Of a stretch of 64,000 bases of DNA, positions 35,864 through 44,598 are shown one piece after another. The notes beneath the pieces were generated by a model. That model was not told the origin of the DNA. It was given only the letters and a program-made list of their open reading frames with translations, and did no database searches. This stretch comes from Streptomyces sp. GKU 895 (GTDB lineage Bacteria > Actinomycetota > Actinomycetes > Streptomycetales > Streptomycetaceae). The position numbers were made by a program, and so were the translations under genes. Each line of letters opens with the position of its first letter. Within the stretch, counting starts at the first letter, position 1. The stretch is from NCBI GenBank assembly GCA_002027195.1, contig MWJO01000036.1:1-64000 (forward strand), written 5' to 3'.

Positions 35864-38220
35864 TACTGGCAGGCCTCGCAGGACTCGGGGTTCTCAAGGG
35901 AGCAGGCGACGGCCTCGGGGTCGGCGGCCTGCTGTACGGGGACGGTGGCTTGTGCCGCGCGGGCGATCCTCGTCGCCGGGCGCGAGCGCAGGTAGTACGT
36001 CGTCTTCAGGCCCTGCTTCCAGGCGTACGCGTACATCGAGGAGAGCTTGCCGATGGTCGGCGTCTCCAGGAACAGGTTCAGCGACTGCGACTGGTCCAGG
36101 AACGGGGTACGGGCGGCGGCCATGTCGATCAGGCCGCGCTGCGGGATCTCCCACGCCGTGCGGTACAGGTCGCGGACGTCCTGCGGCACCCAGGTGAAGC
36201 CCTGCACCGAGCCGTTGGACTCGCGCAGCGCCTCCCGGGTCTGCGCGTCCCACACGCCGAGCTGCTTCAGCTCGGCCACCAGGTAGGAGTTGACCTGGAG
36301 GAACTCGCCGGACAGGGTCTCGCGCTTGAAGAGGTTGGAGACCTGCGGCTCGATGCACTCGTACACGCCGGCGATCGAGGCGATGGTGGCGGTGGGCGCG
36401 ATGGCGAGGAGCAGGGAGTTGCGCAGGCCCGTGGTGGCCATCCGCGCGCGCAGCGCCGCCCAGCGCTCCGGCCAGGTGAGCTCCACGTCGTAGTGGTCGG
36501 GGTGCAGGACGCCCTGGGCGGTACGGGTCTTCTCCCACGCCGGGAGCGGACCGTTGCGCTCGGCGAGGTCGGTGGAGGCCTCGTACGCGGCGAGCATGAT
36601 GCGCTCGGCGATCCGCGTGGAGAGGGCCTTGGCCTCCGGCGAGTCGAAGGGCAGCCGCAGCTTGAAGAAGACGTCCTGGAGCCCCATCGCGCCGAGGCCC
36701 ACGGGACGCCATTTGGCGTTGGAGCGCCCCGCCTGCTCGGTCGGGTAGAAGTTGATGTCCACCACGCGGTCGAGGAAGGTCACGGCGGTGCGGACGGTGG
36801 CGTCGAGGCGGTCCCAGTCCAGGTCGCCGGTCGCCGCGTCGACGAACGCGCCCAGGTTCACCGAACCCAGGTTGCAGACCGCCGTCTCGCCGTCGTCCGT
36901 GACCTCCAGGATCTCCGTGCAGAGGTTGGAGGAGTGGACGACATGGCCGGGCAGCGCCGTCTGGTTGGCGGTGCGGTTGGCGGCGTCCTTGAAGGTCATC
37001 CAGCCGTTGCCGGTCTGCGCGAGGGTGCGCATCATGCGGCCGTACAGGTCACGGGCCGGGATCGTCTTCTTGGCGAGGCCGGCCGCCTCGGCCTTGCGGT
37101 ACGCGGCGTCGAACTCCTCGCCCCACAGGTCCACCAGCTCGGGCACGTCGGCCGGGGAGAACAGCGACCACTCGGCGTCGGCGTTCACGCGGCGCATGAA
37201 CTCGTCCGGGATCCAGTGCGCGAGGTTCAGGTTGTGCGTACGCCGGGCGTCCTCACTGGTGTTGTCGCGCAGCTCCAGGAACTCCTCGATGTCGGAGTGC
37301 CAGGTCTCCAGGTAGACGGCCGCGGCGCCCTTGCGCCGGCCGCCCTGGTTCACCGCGGCCACCGAGGCGTCCAGCGTCTTCAGGAACGGCACGATGCCGT
37401 TGGAGTGCCCGTTGGTGCCGCGGATCAGCGAACCGCGGCTGCGGATGCGGGAGTACGACAGGCCGATGCCGCCGGCGTGCTTGGAGAGGCGGGCGACCTG
37501 GTGGTAGCGGTCGTAGATGGAGTCCAGCTCGTCCAGCGGGGAGTCGAGGAGGTAGCAGGACGACATCTGGGGGTGCCGGGTGCCGGAGTTGAACAGCGTG
37601 GGGGAGGACGGCAGGTAGTCGAGGCGGCTCATGAGCCCGTAGAGCGCGGCGACTTCGTCCAGGGCACGGGTCGTGTCGTCCTCGGCGAGGCCCGCTGCCA
37701 CGCGCAGCATGAAGTGCTGGGGCGTCTCGATGACCTGGCGGGTGATCGGGTGCCGGAGGAGATAGCGGCTGTGGAGCGTACGCAGACCGAAGTAGCCGAA
37801 GCGGTCGTCGGCGGCCGGGTCGATCAGCGCGTCGAGCCGTGCGGCGTGCACCCGTACGAACTCCGCCGTGCGATCGGCGACCAGGCCCTCGCGGTGGCCG
37901 ACCTCGACGGACTCGGTGAAGGACGTGACGCCCTGGGAGGCGGCCTCGGCGGCGATGCTGATGGTCAGCAGCCGGGCGGCCAGCCGGGAGTAGGCGGGGT
38001 CCTCGGAGATGAGTCCGGCGGCGGCCTCCGTCGCCAGCTCGCGCAGCTCCGCCTCGTCGGCCTTCGCGGACCGGCCGCGCAGCGCGGCGGCGGCGACCCG
38101 TCCGGGGTCGGCGTCGGGCAGGTCGGCGGTCAGCTCGGTCAGGGTCCGCAACAGGGCGGTACCGGGACCGTCGTTCTCCGCCTGGACCGCTGAAGCCGGA
38201 TCGGCTGGCGCGATGGTCAC
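35863..38220 (-). CDS. nrdA: Class Ia ribonucleotide reductase alpha subunit
   Basis: This encodes 785 aa from GTG 38220, behind GAGGGAGAG. The catalytic subunit reduces ribonucleoside diphosphates. Active-site elements are present: SSCYLLDSP (redox cysteine), SSNLCTEILEVT with NxCxE, VCNLGSVNL, and the C-terminal shuttle pair CEAC at the very end. The N-terminal region is about 100 residues with no clear full ATP cone. nrdB follows with a one-base overlap. In S. coelicolor the nrdABS operon is repressed by coenzyme B12 through a leader riboswitch, and this allows the B12-dependent class II enzyme to take over. Confidence 0.95.
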   Translation of the reverse strand: MTIAPADPASAVQAENDGPGTALLRTLTELTADLPDADPGRVAAAALRGRSAKADEAELRELATEAAAGLISEDPAYSRLAARLLTISIAAEAASQGVTSFTESVEVGHREGLVADRTAEFVRVHAARLDALIDPAADDRFGYFGLRTLHSRYLLRHPITRQVIETPQHFMLRVAAGLAEDDTTRALDEVAALYGLMSRLDYLPSSPTLFNSGTRHPQMSSCYLLDSPLDELDSIYDRYHQVARLSKHAGGIGLSYSRIRSRGSLIRGTNGHSNGIVPFLKTLDASVAAVNQGGRRKGAAAVYLETWHSDIEEFLELRDNTSEDARRTHNLNLAHWIPDEFMRRVNADAEWSLFSPADVPELVDLWGEEFDAAYRKAEAAGLAKKTIPARDLYGRMMRTLAQTGNGWMTFKDAANRTANQTALPGHVVHSSNLCTEILEVTDDGETAVCNLGSVNLGAFVDAATGDLDWDRLDATVRTAVTFLDRVVDINFYPTEQAGRSNAKWRPVGLGAMGLQDVFFKLRLPFDSPEAKALSTRIAERIMLAAYEASTDLAERNGPLPAWEKTRTAQGVLHPDHYDVELTWPERWAALRARMATTGLRNSLLLAIAPTATIASIAGVYECIEPQVSNLFKRETLSGEFLQVNSYLVAELKQLGVWDAQTREALRESNGSVQGFTWVPQDVRDLYRTAWEIPQRGLIDMAAARTPFLDQSQSLNLFLETPTIGKLSSMYAYAWKQGLKTTYYLRSRPATRIARAAQATVPVQQAADPEAVACSLENPESCEACQ

Positions 38221-38344
38221 GTGGGGGCTCTCCCTCGCTCGGCAGGGGCCTGGTGGAGGGCAGCAGGCAGCACGAGCGCACGGGGCGTCGCGTCCACCGG
38301 CCCACTCCGCGAGGCCCGGACGTCATGGCACCCGGGCCACGGCG

Positions 38345-38505
38345 GCCTGGGCACGCTGTCGGCAGGTCCTCGGACTGACTCCCGTACACACACAAGGCAT
38401 GCACAAGTACACCGTTGCGGGACAGTTCCGGATTCGCACCGGATTCCCCTGCGGCGACAGCGAGCATGAGCATACATCTTGTGCCGGGTTCGAGTGGCAC
38501 CCCTA
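38345..38505 (-). promoter_or_regulatory. Cobalamin riboswitch of nrdAB
   Basis: Read on the minus strand, the leader contains GGGGAATCCGGTG, CGAATCCGGAACTGTCCCGC, AACGGTGT and the B12 box AGTCAGTCCGAGGACCTGCC. These are in the order and spacing of the adenosylcobalamin aptamer. About 125 bases separate it from the GTG of nrdA. They hold a GC-rich hairpin (CCCAGGCC/GGCCCGGG) that could be the expression platform. The same arrangement was shown experimentally in S. coelicolor. Confidence 0.95.
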
Positions 38506-38525
38506 GATGTTGTGTCGCGGCGACT

Positions 38526-39029
38526 TCAGAGCGTCAACTCATAGGTGAGAAGCGTGAACTCCTCGCCCGGGATCGGCTGCCAGTCGCGGTGGGGGGCGCG
38601 GACGAAGCCGAGGCGTTCGTAGATGCGGTGGGCCGCGCGCATGACGGGCTGGGTCGACAGGACCATGCCGCTGTCCCCGGCGGCCCTGGCGCGGTCGACG
38701 CAGGCCTGTACGAGGGCTTGTCCGGCGCCTCTGCCGCGGGCCTCCGGGGCCACGGCCAGCATGCGGATCTCCGATTCGCCGGGACGGGAGAGTTCGGCCA
38801 TGGCGCCGCCGGTCGAGGGGACGTAGGTGACGGTGCCGAGGAGGACGCCGTCCTGGACGGCGGCGAGGACCTCGGCTGCGGCCGCCCGTTTGCCGACGTC
38901 TCTCAGTTCACCGAGGTACCAGTCGCTCTCACCGAAGGCGAGGAGGCCGTCCTGGATGTAGGCCTGGGCGGTGATCTCGCCGAGTTCGTCGTATTCGGGG
39001 GGGTTCGCTGCCCGGATCTGTATGTCCAT
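38526..39029 (-). CDS. GNAT family N-acetyltransferase
   Basis: This encodes 167 aa. The acetyl-CoA binding motif A is VAPEARGRGAGQALVQACVD, followed by the helix containing AAHRIYERLGFVRA. Substrate cannot be predicted. The gene ends about 20 bases before the riboswitch aptamer. Its transcript reads toward nrdA, so part of the riboswitch leader RNA could come from read-through. Confidence 0.88.
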   Translation of the reverse strand: MDIQIRAANPPEYDELGEITAQAYIQDGLLAFGESDWYLGELRDVGKRAAAAEVLAAVQDGVLLGTVTYVPSTGGAMAELSRPGESEIRMLAVAPEARGRGAGQALVQACVDRARAAGDSGMVLSTQPVMRAAHRIYERLGFVRAPHRDWQPIPGEEFTLLTYELTL

Positions 39030-39105
39030 GCAGGTGAGTGTGCACGAAAGCGGGCCGCCGTTGCTCTTGATGTCGGCGGCCCGCTGCGGAGTTCGTCGTG
39101 GTTGC

Positions 39106-39127
39106 TCGCGCAGTTCCCCGCGCCCCT
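39106..39127 (-). repeat. Streptomyces 3'-UTR repeat TCGCGCAGTTCCCCGCGCCC, copy 2
   Basis: It is identical over 22 bases to 22370-22391 and lies six bases beyond the stop codon of the symporter gene, in the same orientation relative to the gene as copy 1. Confidence 0.85.
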
Positions 39128-39133
39128 AGGGCG

Positions 39134-40762
39134 TCAGTGCGAGGCTCCTGCGGTCGCGGGCGGAAGTTCCACCTGGACACCGGGGTCTCCGGCGTCCGCC
39201 GTGTAGTCCTCCGGCCTGGTTTCGTCCACGCCCTCCGGGGCCTTCAGAGCCCTCAGGACGAACGTCAGGACCACCGTGACCACCACGTTCAGCACGAACG
39301 CCGTCAGGCCGATGTAGCCGATCTCGCCGATGCCGGGGATCTCCTTCGCGGAGCCGCCGAAGTGCTTCTGCGTCGGCGAGGCGACGCCGTAGGCCGCGAC
39401 CGTGCCGTAGATCATGCCGACCGCCCAGCCGGCGAGCAGCGCCCAGCGGTGGAACCAGCGGGTGAACAGGCCGCCGACCAGGGCCGGGAAGGTCTGGAGG
39501 ATCCAGATGCCGCCCAGGAGCTGGAAGTTGATGGCGACCGTCTTGTCCATGGTGAGGACGAAGACCAGCGCGCCGACCTTCACCAGCAGGGACACCAGCT
39601 TGGAGACCTTGGTCTCCTGCTCCGCGGTCGCGTCCGGCTTGATGAAGTCCTTGTAGATGTTGCGGGTGAACAGGTTCGCCGCCGCGATGGACATGATCGC
39701 CGCCGGGACCAGCGCGCCGATGCCGATCGCCGCGAAGGCCACACCCGCGAACCACGCCGGGAACATGTTCTCGAACAGCTGCGGGATCGCCAACTGGCCG
39801 TTGGTGACCTTGACTCCGGCCGCGATCGCCATGAAGCCCAGCAGCGCCAGCAGACCCAGCATCAGCGAATACAGCGGCAGGATCGTGGTGTTGCGGCGGA
39901 TCACCTCACGGCTCCTGGAGGAGAGCGTCGCGGTGATCGAGTGCGGGTACATGAAGAGCGCGAGCGCGGAGCCCAACGCCAGCGTGGCGTACGTCCACTG
40001 GCCCGGCTCGCCCGGCACCAGCGCACCGCGCGGCGCGCCCGTCGCCGGGTTGGTCTGGCTGTACGCCTCGCCCGCCTTGGCGAAGATCTCGTCGAAGCCG
40101 CCCAGCTTGATCGGGATGTAGATGATCGCCACCGCGATGACGATGTAGATCAGCGTGTCCTTCACGAACGCGATCAGCGCGGGGGCGCGCAGGCCGGACG
40201 AGTAGGTGTACGCCGCCAGCACACCGAAGGCGATGAGGAGCGGCAGGTCCTTCACGAACCAGTTGGTGTCCTCGCCGCCGCCGACGCCCATGACGTCCAG
40301 GACCGCCTGGATGCCGACGAGTTGGAGGGCGATGTACGGCATCGTCGCGAGGATGCCGGTGACGGCGACCGCGAGCGACAGGCCCTTGGAGCCGAAGCGG
40401 CCGCGCACGAAGTCGGAGGTCGTCACATAGCCGTGCTTGTGCGAGACCGACCAGAGGCGGGGCAGGAAGGTGAAGATCAGCGGGTAGACGAGGATCGTGT
40501 ACGGCACGGCGAAGAAGCCGGCCGCGCCCGCCGCGTAGATGGCCGCGGGGACGGCGACGAAGGTGTACGCCGTGTAGAGGTCGCCGCCGAGCAGGAACCA
40601 GGTGACCCAGGTGCCGAACGACCGTCCGCCCAGGCCCCATTCGTCGAGGCTGTGCTCGTTCTCGGCCTTGCGCCAGCGCGCGGCGAGGAAGCCCATGACC
40701 GTGACGGCCAGGAAGAAGAAGATGAAGACGCCGAGCGCGACGCCGTTCACGCCGTCGTTCAC
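39134..40762 (-). CDS. Sodium:solute symporter (SSS family)
   Basis: This encodes 542 aa with about 13 membrane helices. The sequence is of the sodium/solute symporter family, close to the MctP monocarboxylate permease type (GRSFGTWVTWFLLGGDLYTA near the N-terminus and the Na+-site region FAAIGIGALVPAAIMSIAAA). The substrate is not certain; acetate, pyruvate or other monocarboxylates are plausible. GTG 40762 overlaps the TGA of the small DUF3311 gene, which fixes the start. Confidence 0.9.
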   Translation of the reverse strand: MNDGVNGVALGVFIFFFLAVTVMGFLAARWRKAENEHSLDEWGLGGRSFGTWVTWFLLGGDLYTAYTFVAVPAAIYAAGAAGFFAVPYTILVYPLIFTFLPRLWSVSHKHGYVTTSDFVRGRFGSKGLSLAVAVTGILATMPYIALQLVGIQAVLDVMGVGGGEDTNWFVKDLPLLIAFGVLAAYTYSSGLRAPALIAFVKDTLIYIVIAVAIIYIPIKLGGFDEIFAKAGEAYSQTNPATGAPRGALVPGEPGQWTYATLALGSALALFMYPHSITATLSSRSREVIRRNTTILPLYSLMLGLLALLGFMAIAAGVKVTNGQLAIPQLFENMFPAWFAGVAFAAIGIGALVPAAIMSIAAANLFTRNIYKDFIKPDATAEQETKVSKLVSLLVKVGALVFVLTMDKTVAINFQLLGGIWILQTFPALVGGLFTRWFHRWALLAGWAVGMIYGTVAAYGVASPTQKHFGGSAKEIPGIGEIGYIGLTAFVLNVVVTVVLTFVLRALKAPEGVDETRPEDYTADAGDPGVQVELPPATAGASH

Positions 40763-41013
40763 TTGGTACCTCCACGACGGGCGCGCTGGTCACGCTGCCA
40801 CAGCTTGTACGCGGTCATCGTCAGCGCGGTGGAGATCAGCACCCACAGCATCTGGTACCAGTAGAAGAACGGGATGCCGATGAAGGCCGGGTCGACCTTC
40901 GCGTACGACCCCACCCACAGCATCGCCACGAAGGGCGCGAAGAGGCAGAGAGCGATGACCACGCGGACCGGCGTCACCACCGGTGGTCTGGCCTCGGGCG
41001 AATCTGATGACAT
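40759..41013 (-). CDS. DUF3311 small membrane subunit
   Basis: This encodes 84 aa with two membrane helices (VIALCLFAPFVAMLWVGS and PFFYWYQMLWVLISTALTM) and a basic C-terminus. DUF3311 proteins are regularly encoded directly before SSS permeases in Actinobacteria, as here with a GTGA overlap. An accessory role for the transporter is inferred from this context. Confidence 0.88.
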   Translation of the reverse strand: MSSDSPEARPPVVTPVRVVIALCLFAPFVAMLWVGSYAKVDPAFIGIPFFYWYQMLWVLISTALTMTAYKLWQRDQRARRGGTK

Positions 41014-41147
41014 GCGGCGGCTCCGATCCCCTCATCACTGATCACCGTGTAACGCGCAGGCAATCTAGGTCACGGTGTGACAGGAGTGGAAGACCTCGTC
41101 CGCATATCGGTATGTCGATTCAGTGAAGGTCCGACATCGGTGTCAAC

Positions 41148-41195
41148 AGTGGCTTCGGCAGCGGCTTGGGCAGTGGCTTCGGCAACGGGCTTCAA
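41148..41195. repeat. Imperfect 24-bp tandem duplication
   Basis: Two adjacent copies of AGTGGCTTCGGCAGCGGCTT(GGGC) occur. The second diverges at its end and runs into the last codons of ybdD. Confidence 0.6.
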
Positions 41196-41392
41196 CAGCA
41201 GCGGAAGCCCTGGCGCGGGTCCGCCTCCTGCCGGTCCGTCCGCATCCGCTCGAACTCCCGCCGGGTCGGTACGTCCGCCTGCGGGTGGTCCCGGCGGACG
41301 TGCGCGACATAGCGGTCGTAGGCCGACTCGTCGGTCAACTCCCGTACGTACCAGCGCACGTTCTCAAGGCCCCGCCGCAGTGCCGACCTCAT
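41192..41392 (-). CDS. YbdD/YjiX family protein
   Basis: This encodes 66 aa. It is a small soluble protein with the family core WYVRELTDESAYDRYVAHVRRDHP and a C-terminal GFRCC. YbdD proteins are almost always encoded immediately after cstA or the BtsT/YjiY pyruvate transporter, and this copy overlaps the end of cstA by 29 bases. In E. coli YbdD assists the CstA pyruvate transporter; the same role is inferred here. Confidence 0.88.
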   Translation of the reverse strand: MRSALRRGLENVRWYVRELTDESAYDRYVAHVRRDHPQADVPTRREFERMRTDRQEADPRQGFRCC

Positions 41393-43505
41393 GGCGTGTT
41401 TCCTCCTCTTTTTCCTCGCGGGTCGGGAACAGCCCGGCGGGGGCGACGATCCGGGACTCTACGTACGGCGCCTCGCTCAGCGTGGAGAGGGCCGGGCGTC
41501 GTACATGCCGAATACAGACCCTCAGCGCGTCGGCGATCACCACCACGATCAGCAGGGCGAGGACCGCGGTGAGGACGCCGTCGACCGTGGAGTTGGTGAC
41601 CACGGTGTGCATGTCGTCCATGTTCTTGGCGGGCGGCAGGACCTCACCCCGGTCGATGGCGTCCTGGAAGACCGACCGCTGCTTGAAGAAGCCCACCTTG
41701 GGGTCGCCGGAGAACACCTTCTGCCAGCTCGCGGTCAGCGTGACCGTGGCGTCCCAGGCGAGCGGGACGCCGGTGATCCAGGCCCACTTGAGGCGACCGG
41801 ACTTCACCAGCAGCGTGGTGCAGACGGCCAGCGCGACGGCGGCGAGCAGCTGGTTGGAGATGCCGAAGACCGGGAAGAGCTGGTTGATCCCGCCGAGGGG
41901 TTCGTGGACGCCCACCCAGAGGAAGTAGCCCCAAAGGCCGCACACGAGCGCGCTGGTGATGACGAGTCCTGGCTTCCAGCTGACGTTCTTGAAGGGCTTG
42001 ATGACATTGCCCAGCATGTCCTGGAGCATGAACCGGCCCACGCGCGTACCGGCATCGAGCGCGGTCAGGATGAACAGCGCCTCGAACATGATCGCGAAGT
42101 GGTACCAGAAGGCGCGCAGGCTCCCGCCGGTGACCTTCGAGAAGATCTCCGAGACGCCGATGGCGAGCGTGGGCGCGCCGCCGGTGCGGGACAACAGGCT
42201 TGACTCCTCGACGCGTTCGGCAGCGCGGGCCAGGTCGTCCGGGGAGATGGAGTAGCCCCAGCCGGTCACCACCCGGGACGCCTCCTGCACGGTGCTGCCG
42301 ATGGCTCCGGAAGGCGCGTTCATCGCGAAGTACAGCCCCGGGTCGATGATGCTGGCCGCGACCAGCGCCATCACGGCCACCGACGACTCCATCAGCATGG
42401 AGCCGTAGCCGATCATGCGGACCTGCGTCTCCTTCTGGATCATCTTGGGCGTGGTGCCGCTCGAGATGAGCGAGTGGAAGCCGGACAGCGCCCCGCAGGC
42501 GATGGTGATGAAGACGAAGGGGAACAACGACCCGGCGAAGACAGGGCCGTTGCCGCGCGAGGCGAAGTCCGTCACCGCGTCCATCTTCAGCGTGGGCAGC
42601 GCGATCACGACGCCCAGCGCCAGCAGGAGGATGGTGCCGATCTTCATGAAGGTGGAGAGGTAGTCGCGGGGTGCAAGGAGCATCCACACCGGCAGGATCG
42701 ACGCGATGAAGCCGTACGCCACCAGCCAGACGACCAGCGTCGAGGGCGCGAGCGTGAAGGTTCCGGCCCAGGACGACTCCGCCACCCAGCGCCCGGCGAC
42801 CAGCGCGAGGAGCAGCAGGGCCACGCCGATGAGCGAGACCTCGCTGACCCGGCCCGGGCGCAGGACGCGCAGGTAGAAGCCCATGAGCAGGGCGATCGGG
42901 ATCGTCATCGCGATGGAGAAGGTGCCCCAGGGGGACTGGGCGAGGGCGTTGACGATGACCAGCGCCAGCACGCCGAGCAGGATGATCATGATGGCGAAGG
43001 CGGCGACGAGGGCCGCCGCGCCGCCGAACGGGCCGATCTCCTCGCGGGCCATCTGGCCGAGGGAGCGTCCGTCGCGGCGGGTGGAGAAGAACAGCACGAC
43101 CATGTCCTGCACGGCCCCGGCGAAGACGACGCCCGCGATGATCCAGATCGTGCCGGGCAAGTAGCCCATCTGGGCGGCCAGGACCGGGCCGACGAGCGGT
43201 CCGGCGCCGGCGATCGCGGCGAAGTGGTGGCCGAGGAGGACCCGGCGGTCGGTGGGGTGGAAGTCGATGCCGTTGTTCAGGCGCTCGGCCGGGGTGGCCC
43301 TGGTCCGGTCGACCTTGAGGACCTTGTACGCGATGAACTTCGCGTAGAAGCGATAGGCGATGGCGTACGAGCCGAGGGCGGCGGCGACCATCCAGGCGGC
43401 GGAGACGTCCTCGCCGCGGGAGAGCGCGAGCACGGCCCAGCCGGTGGCTCCGACCAGCCCGACGAGGGTCCAGATGACGGTGGTTCGGACGTTCGCGGTA
43501 CGCAC
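41364..43505 (-). CDS. cstA: Carbon starvation protein CstA (pyruvate/peptide transporter)
   Basis: This encodes 713 aa from GTG 43505 (VRTANVRTTV), with GGGAGG at ideal distance. The upstream in-frame extension lacks support. About 16-18 membrane helices are visible. CstA family signatures are clear (GHHFAAIAGAGPLVGPVLAAQMGYLPG and VALFFSTRRDGRSLGQMA-like sequence). In enterobacteria the protein imports pyruvate and is induced on carbon starvation. The Shine-Dalgarno sequence is buried in a perfect 11-bp hairpin, which suggests translational control. ybdD overlaps its 3' end. Confidence 0.92.
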   Translation of the reverse strand: MRTANVRTTVIWTLVGLVGATGWAVLALSRGEDVSAAWMVAAALGSYAIAYRFYAKFIAYKVLKVDRTRATPAERLNNGIDFHPTDRRVLLGHHFAAIAGAGPLVGPVLAAQMGYLPGTIWIIAGVVFAGAVQDMVVLFFSTRRDGRSLGQMAREEIGPFGGAAALVAAFAIMIILLGVLALVIVNALAQSPWGTFSIAMTIPIALLMGFYLRVLRPGRVSEVSLIGVALLLLALVAGRWVAESSWAGTFTLAPSTLVVWLVAYGFIASILPVWMLLAPRDYLSTFMKIGTILLLALGVVIALPTLKMDAVTDFASRGNGPVFAGSLFPFVFITIACGALSGFHSLISSGTTPKMIQKETQVRMIGYGSMLMESSVAVMALVAASIIDPGLYFAMNAPSGAIGSTVQEASRVVTGWGYSISPDDLARAAERVEESSLLSRTGGAPTLAIGVSEIFSKVTGGSLRAFWYHFAIMFEALFILTALDAGTRVGRFMLQDMLGNVIKPFKNVSWKPGLVITSALVCGLWGYFLWVGVHEPLGGINQLFPVFGISNQLLAAVALAVCTTLLVKSGRLKWAWITGVPLAWDATVTLTASWQKVFSGDPKVGFFKQRSVFQDAIDRGEVLPPAKNMDDMHTVVTNSTVDGVLTAVLALLIVVVIADALRVCIRHVRRPALSTLSEAPYVESRIVAPAGLFPTREEKEEETRHEVGTAAGP

Positions 43506-43510
43506 AGGGC

Positions 43511-43540
43511 GTCCTCCCGTCCATACGGAGACGGGAGGAC
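43511..43540 (-). promoter_or_regulatory. Hairpin sequestering the cstA ribosome binding site
   Basis: On the minus strand GTCCTCCCGTC, 8 bases, then GACGGGAGGAC forms a perfect 11-bp stem. Its 3' arm contains the GGGAGG that serves GTG 43505. Translation should require melting of this stem. Confidence 0.75.
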
Positions 43541-43577
43541 CGTAGAGCAGGAGCGGCAGTTGCGCTACACCGCGTGC

Positions 43578-43770
43578 ACTAGGCCGTGTCTTTCGGATCA
43601 TCCCGGGACCGCGGGGCTTGGCACGCACATCTGCCGCGTTGTCGTCGGTTGCCGACGCTCCGCGTCGCCGCCCTCCTCCGCCTTGCAGCTGCACGCACCA
43701 AGCCCCGCTCACCGGCATCGATCAGGCACCGTCGCTCCGAGTCGGGCTGATCCGAAAGACACGGCCTAGT
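43578..43770. mobile_element. 193-bp MITE-like element with 23-bp perfect terminal inverted repeats
   Basis: The ends are ACTAGGCCGTGTCTTTCGGA(TCA) and its exact complement. The tetranucleotide CTAG is found at both ends (43579 and 43766) and may be the duplicated target, in which case the inverted repeats proper are 18 bp starting GCCGTGTC. The inside is non-coding, with an inner inverted pair GCGGGGCTTGG/CCAAGCCCCGC at 43611 and 43698. The right end contains the dasR stop codon. Confidence 0.85.
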
Positions 43771-44530
43771 CGACCGGGCGCTTGAGCCGCGCCACGAACT
43801 TGTACCGGTCGCCCCGGTACACCGACCGCACCCACTCCACCGGCTCCCCGTCCTTGTCGAAGGAGTGGCGGGACAGCATCAGCATCGGCAGGCCGACGTC
43901 GGTGCCGAGCAGGCCGGCCTCGCGCGGGGTGGCCAGGGAGGTCTCGATGGTCTCCTCGGCCTCGGCGAGATGGACGTCGTAGACCTCGGCCAACGCCGTG
44001 TAGAGGGAGGTGTACTTGACCAGGGAGCGGCGCAGGGCGGGGAAGCGCTTGGCCGACAGATGCGTGGTCTCGATGGCCATCGGCTCGCCGTTCGCCATGC
44101 GCAGCCGCTCGATGCGCAGCACCCGGCCGCCGGCCGTGATGTCGAGGAGCTCGGCGAGGCGGTCGTCGGCGGTGATGTAGCCGATGTCGAGGAGCTGCGA
44201 GGTGGGTTCGAGGCCCTGGGCGCGCATGTCCTCGGTGTAAGAGGTGAGTTGCAGCGCCTGCGAGACCTTGGGCTTGGCGACGAACGTGCCCTTGCCCTGG
44301 ATGCGTTCGAGGCGGCCCTCGACGACGAGTTCCTGGAGGGCCTGGCGCACGGTGGTGCGCGAGGTGTCGAACTCGGCCGCGAGCGTGCGCTCGGGCGGTA
44401 CGGGCGTGCCGGGTGCCTGGGTCTCGGTCATGTCGAGCAGGTGCTTCTTCAGGCGGTAGTACTTGGGCACGCGCGCGGTTCGGACGGTCGCCCCACCCTC
44501 GTTCTCCGCGCTGCTGACCTCGGTGCTCAT
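43766..44530 (-). CDS. dasR: GntR/HutC family global regulator DasR
   Basis: This encodes 254 aa from ATG 44530 (MSTEVSSAENEGG), the same length as S. coelicolor DasR. DasR represses chitin and N-acetylglucosamine use genes and links nutrient state to antibiotics and development; GlcN-6-P releases it from DNA. The winged helix is TLAAEFDTSRTTVRQALQEL, and the UTRA effector domain fills the C-terminal half. The stop codon TAG falls in the CTAG at the edge of the MITE-like element, so the protein end (LKRPVD) is unaffected. Operator-like sites overlap its own probable promoter (-10 TATACA at 44583-44578). Confidence 0.97.
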   Translation of the reverse strand: MSTEVSSAENEGGATVRTARVPKYYRLKKHLLDMTETQAPGTPVPPERTLAAEFDTSRTTVRQALQELVVEGRLERIQGKGTFVAKPKVSQALQLTSYTEDMRAQGLEPTSQLLDIGYITADDRLAELLDITAGGRVLRIERLRMANGEPMAIETTHLSAKRFPALRRSLVKYTSLYTALAEVYDVHLAEAEETIETSLATPREAGLLGTDVGLPMLMLSRHSFDKDGEPVEWVRSVYRGDRYKFVARLKRPVD

Positions 44531-44598
44531 GCCTCTGCCTTCCCGGCTCCGGATGCGGATCGCATCGTGATCCCCTCTGTATACCGTCGCCGACTGTT

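Noticed and set aside
40984..40995. dre-like TGGTCTGGCCTC inside the DUF3311 gene
   Set aside because: It has several mismatches in the right half of the core and lies within coding sequence; it is probably chance.
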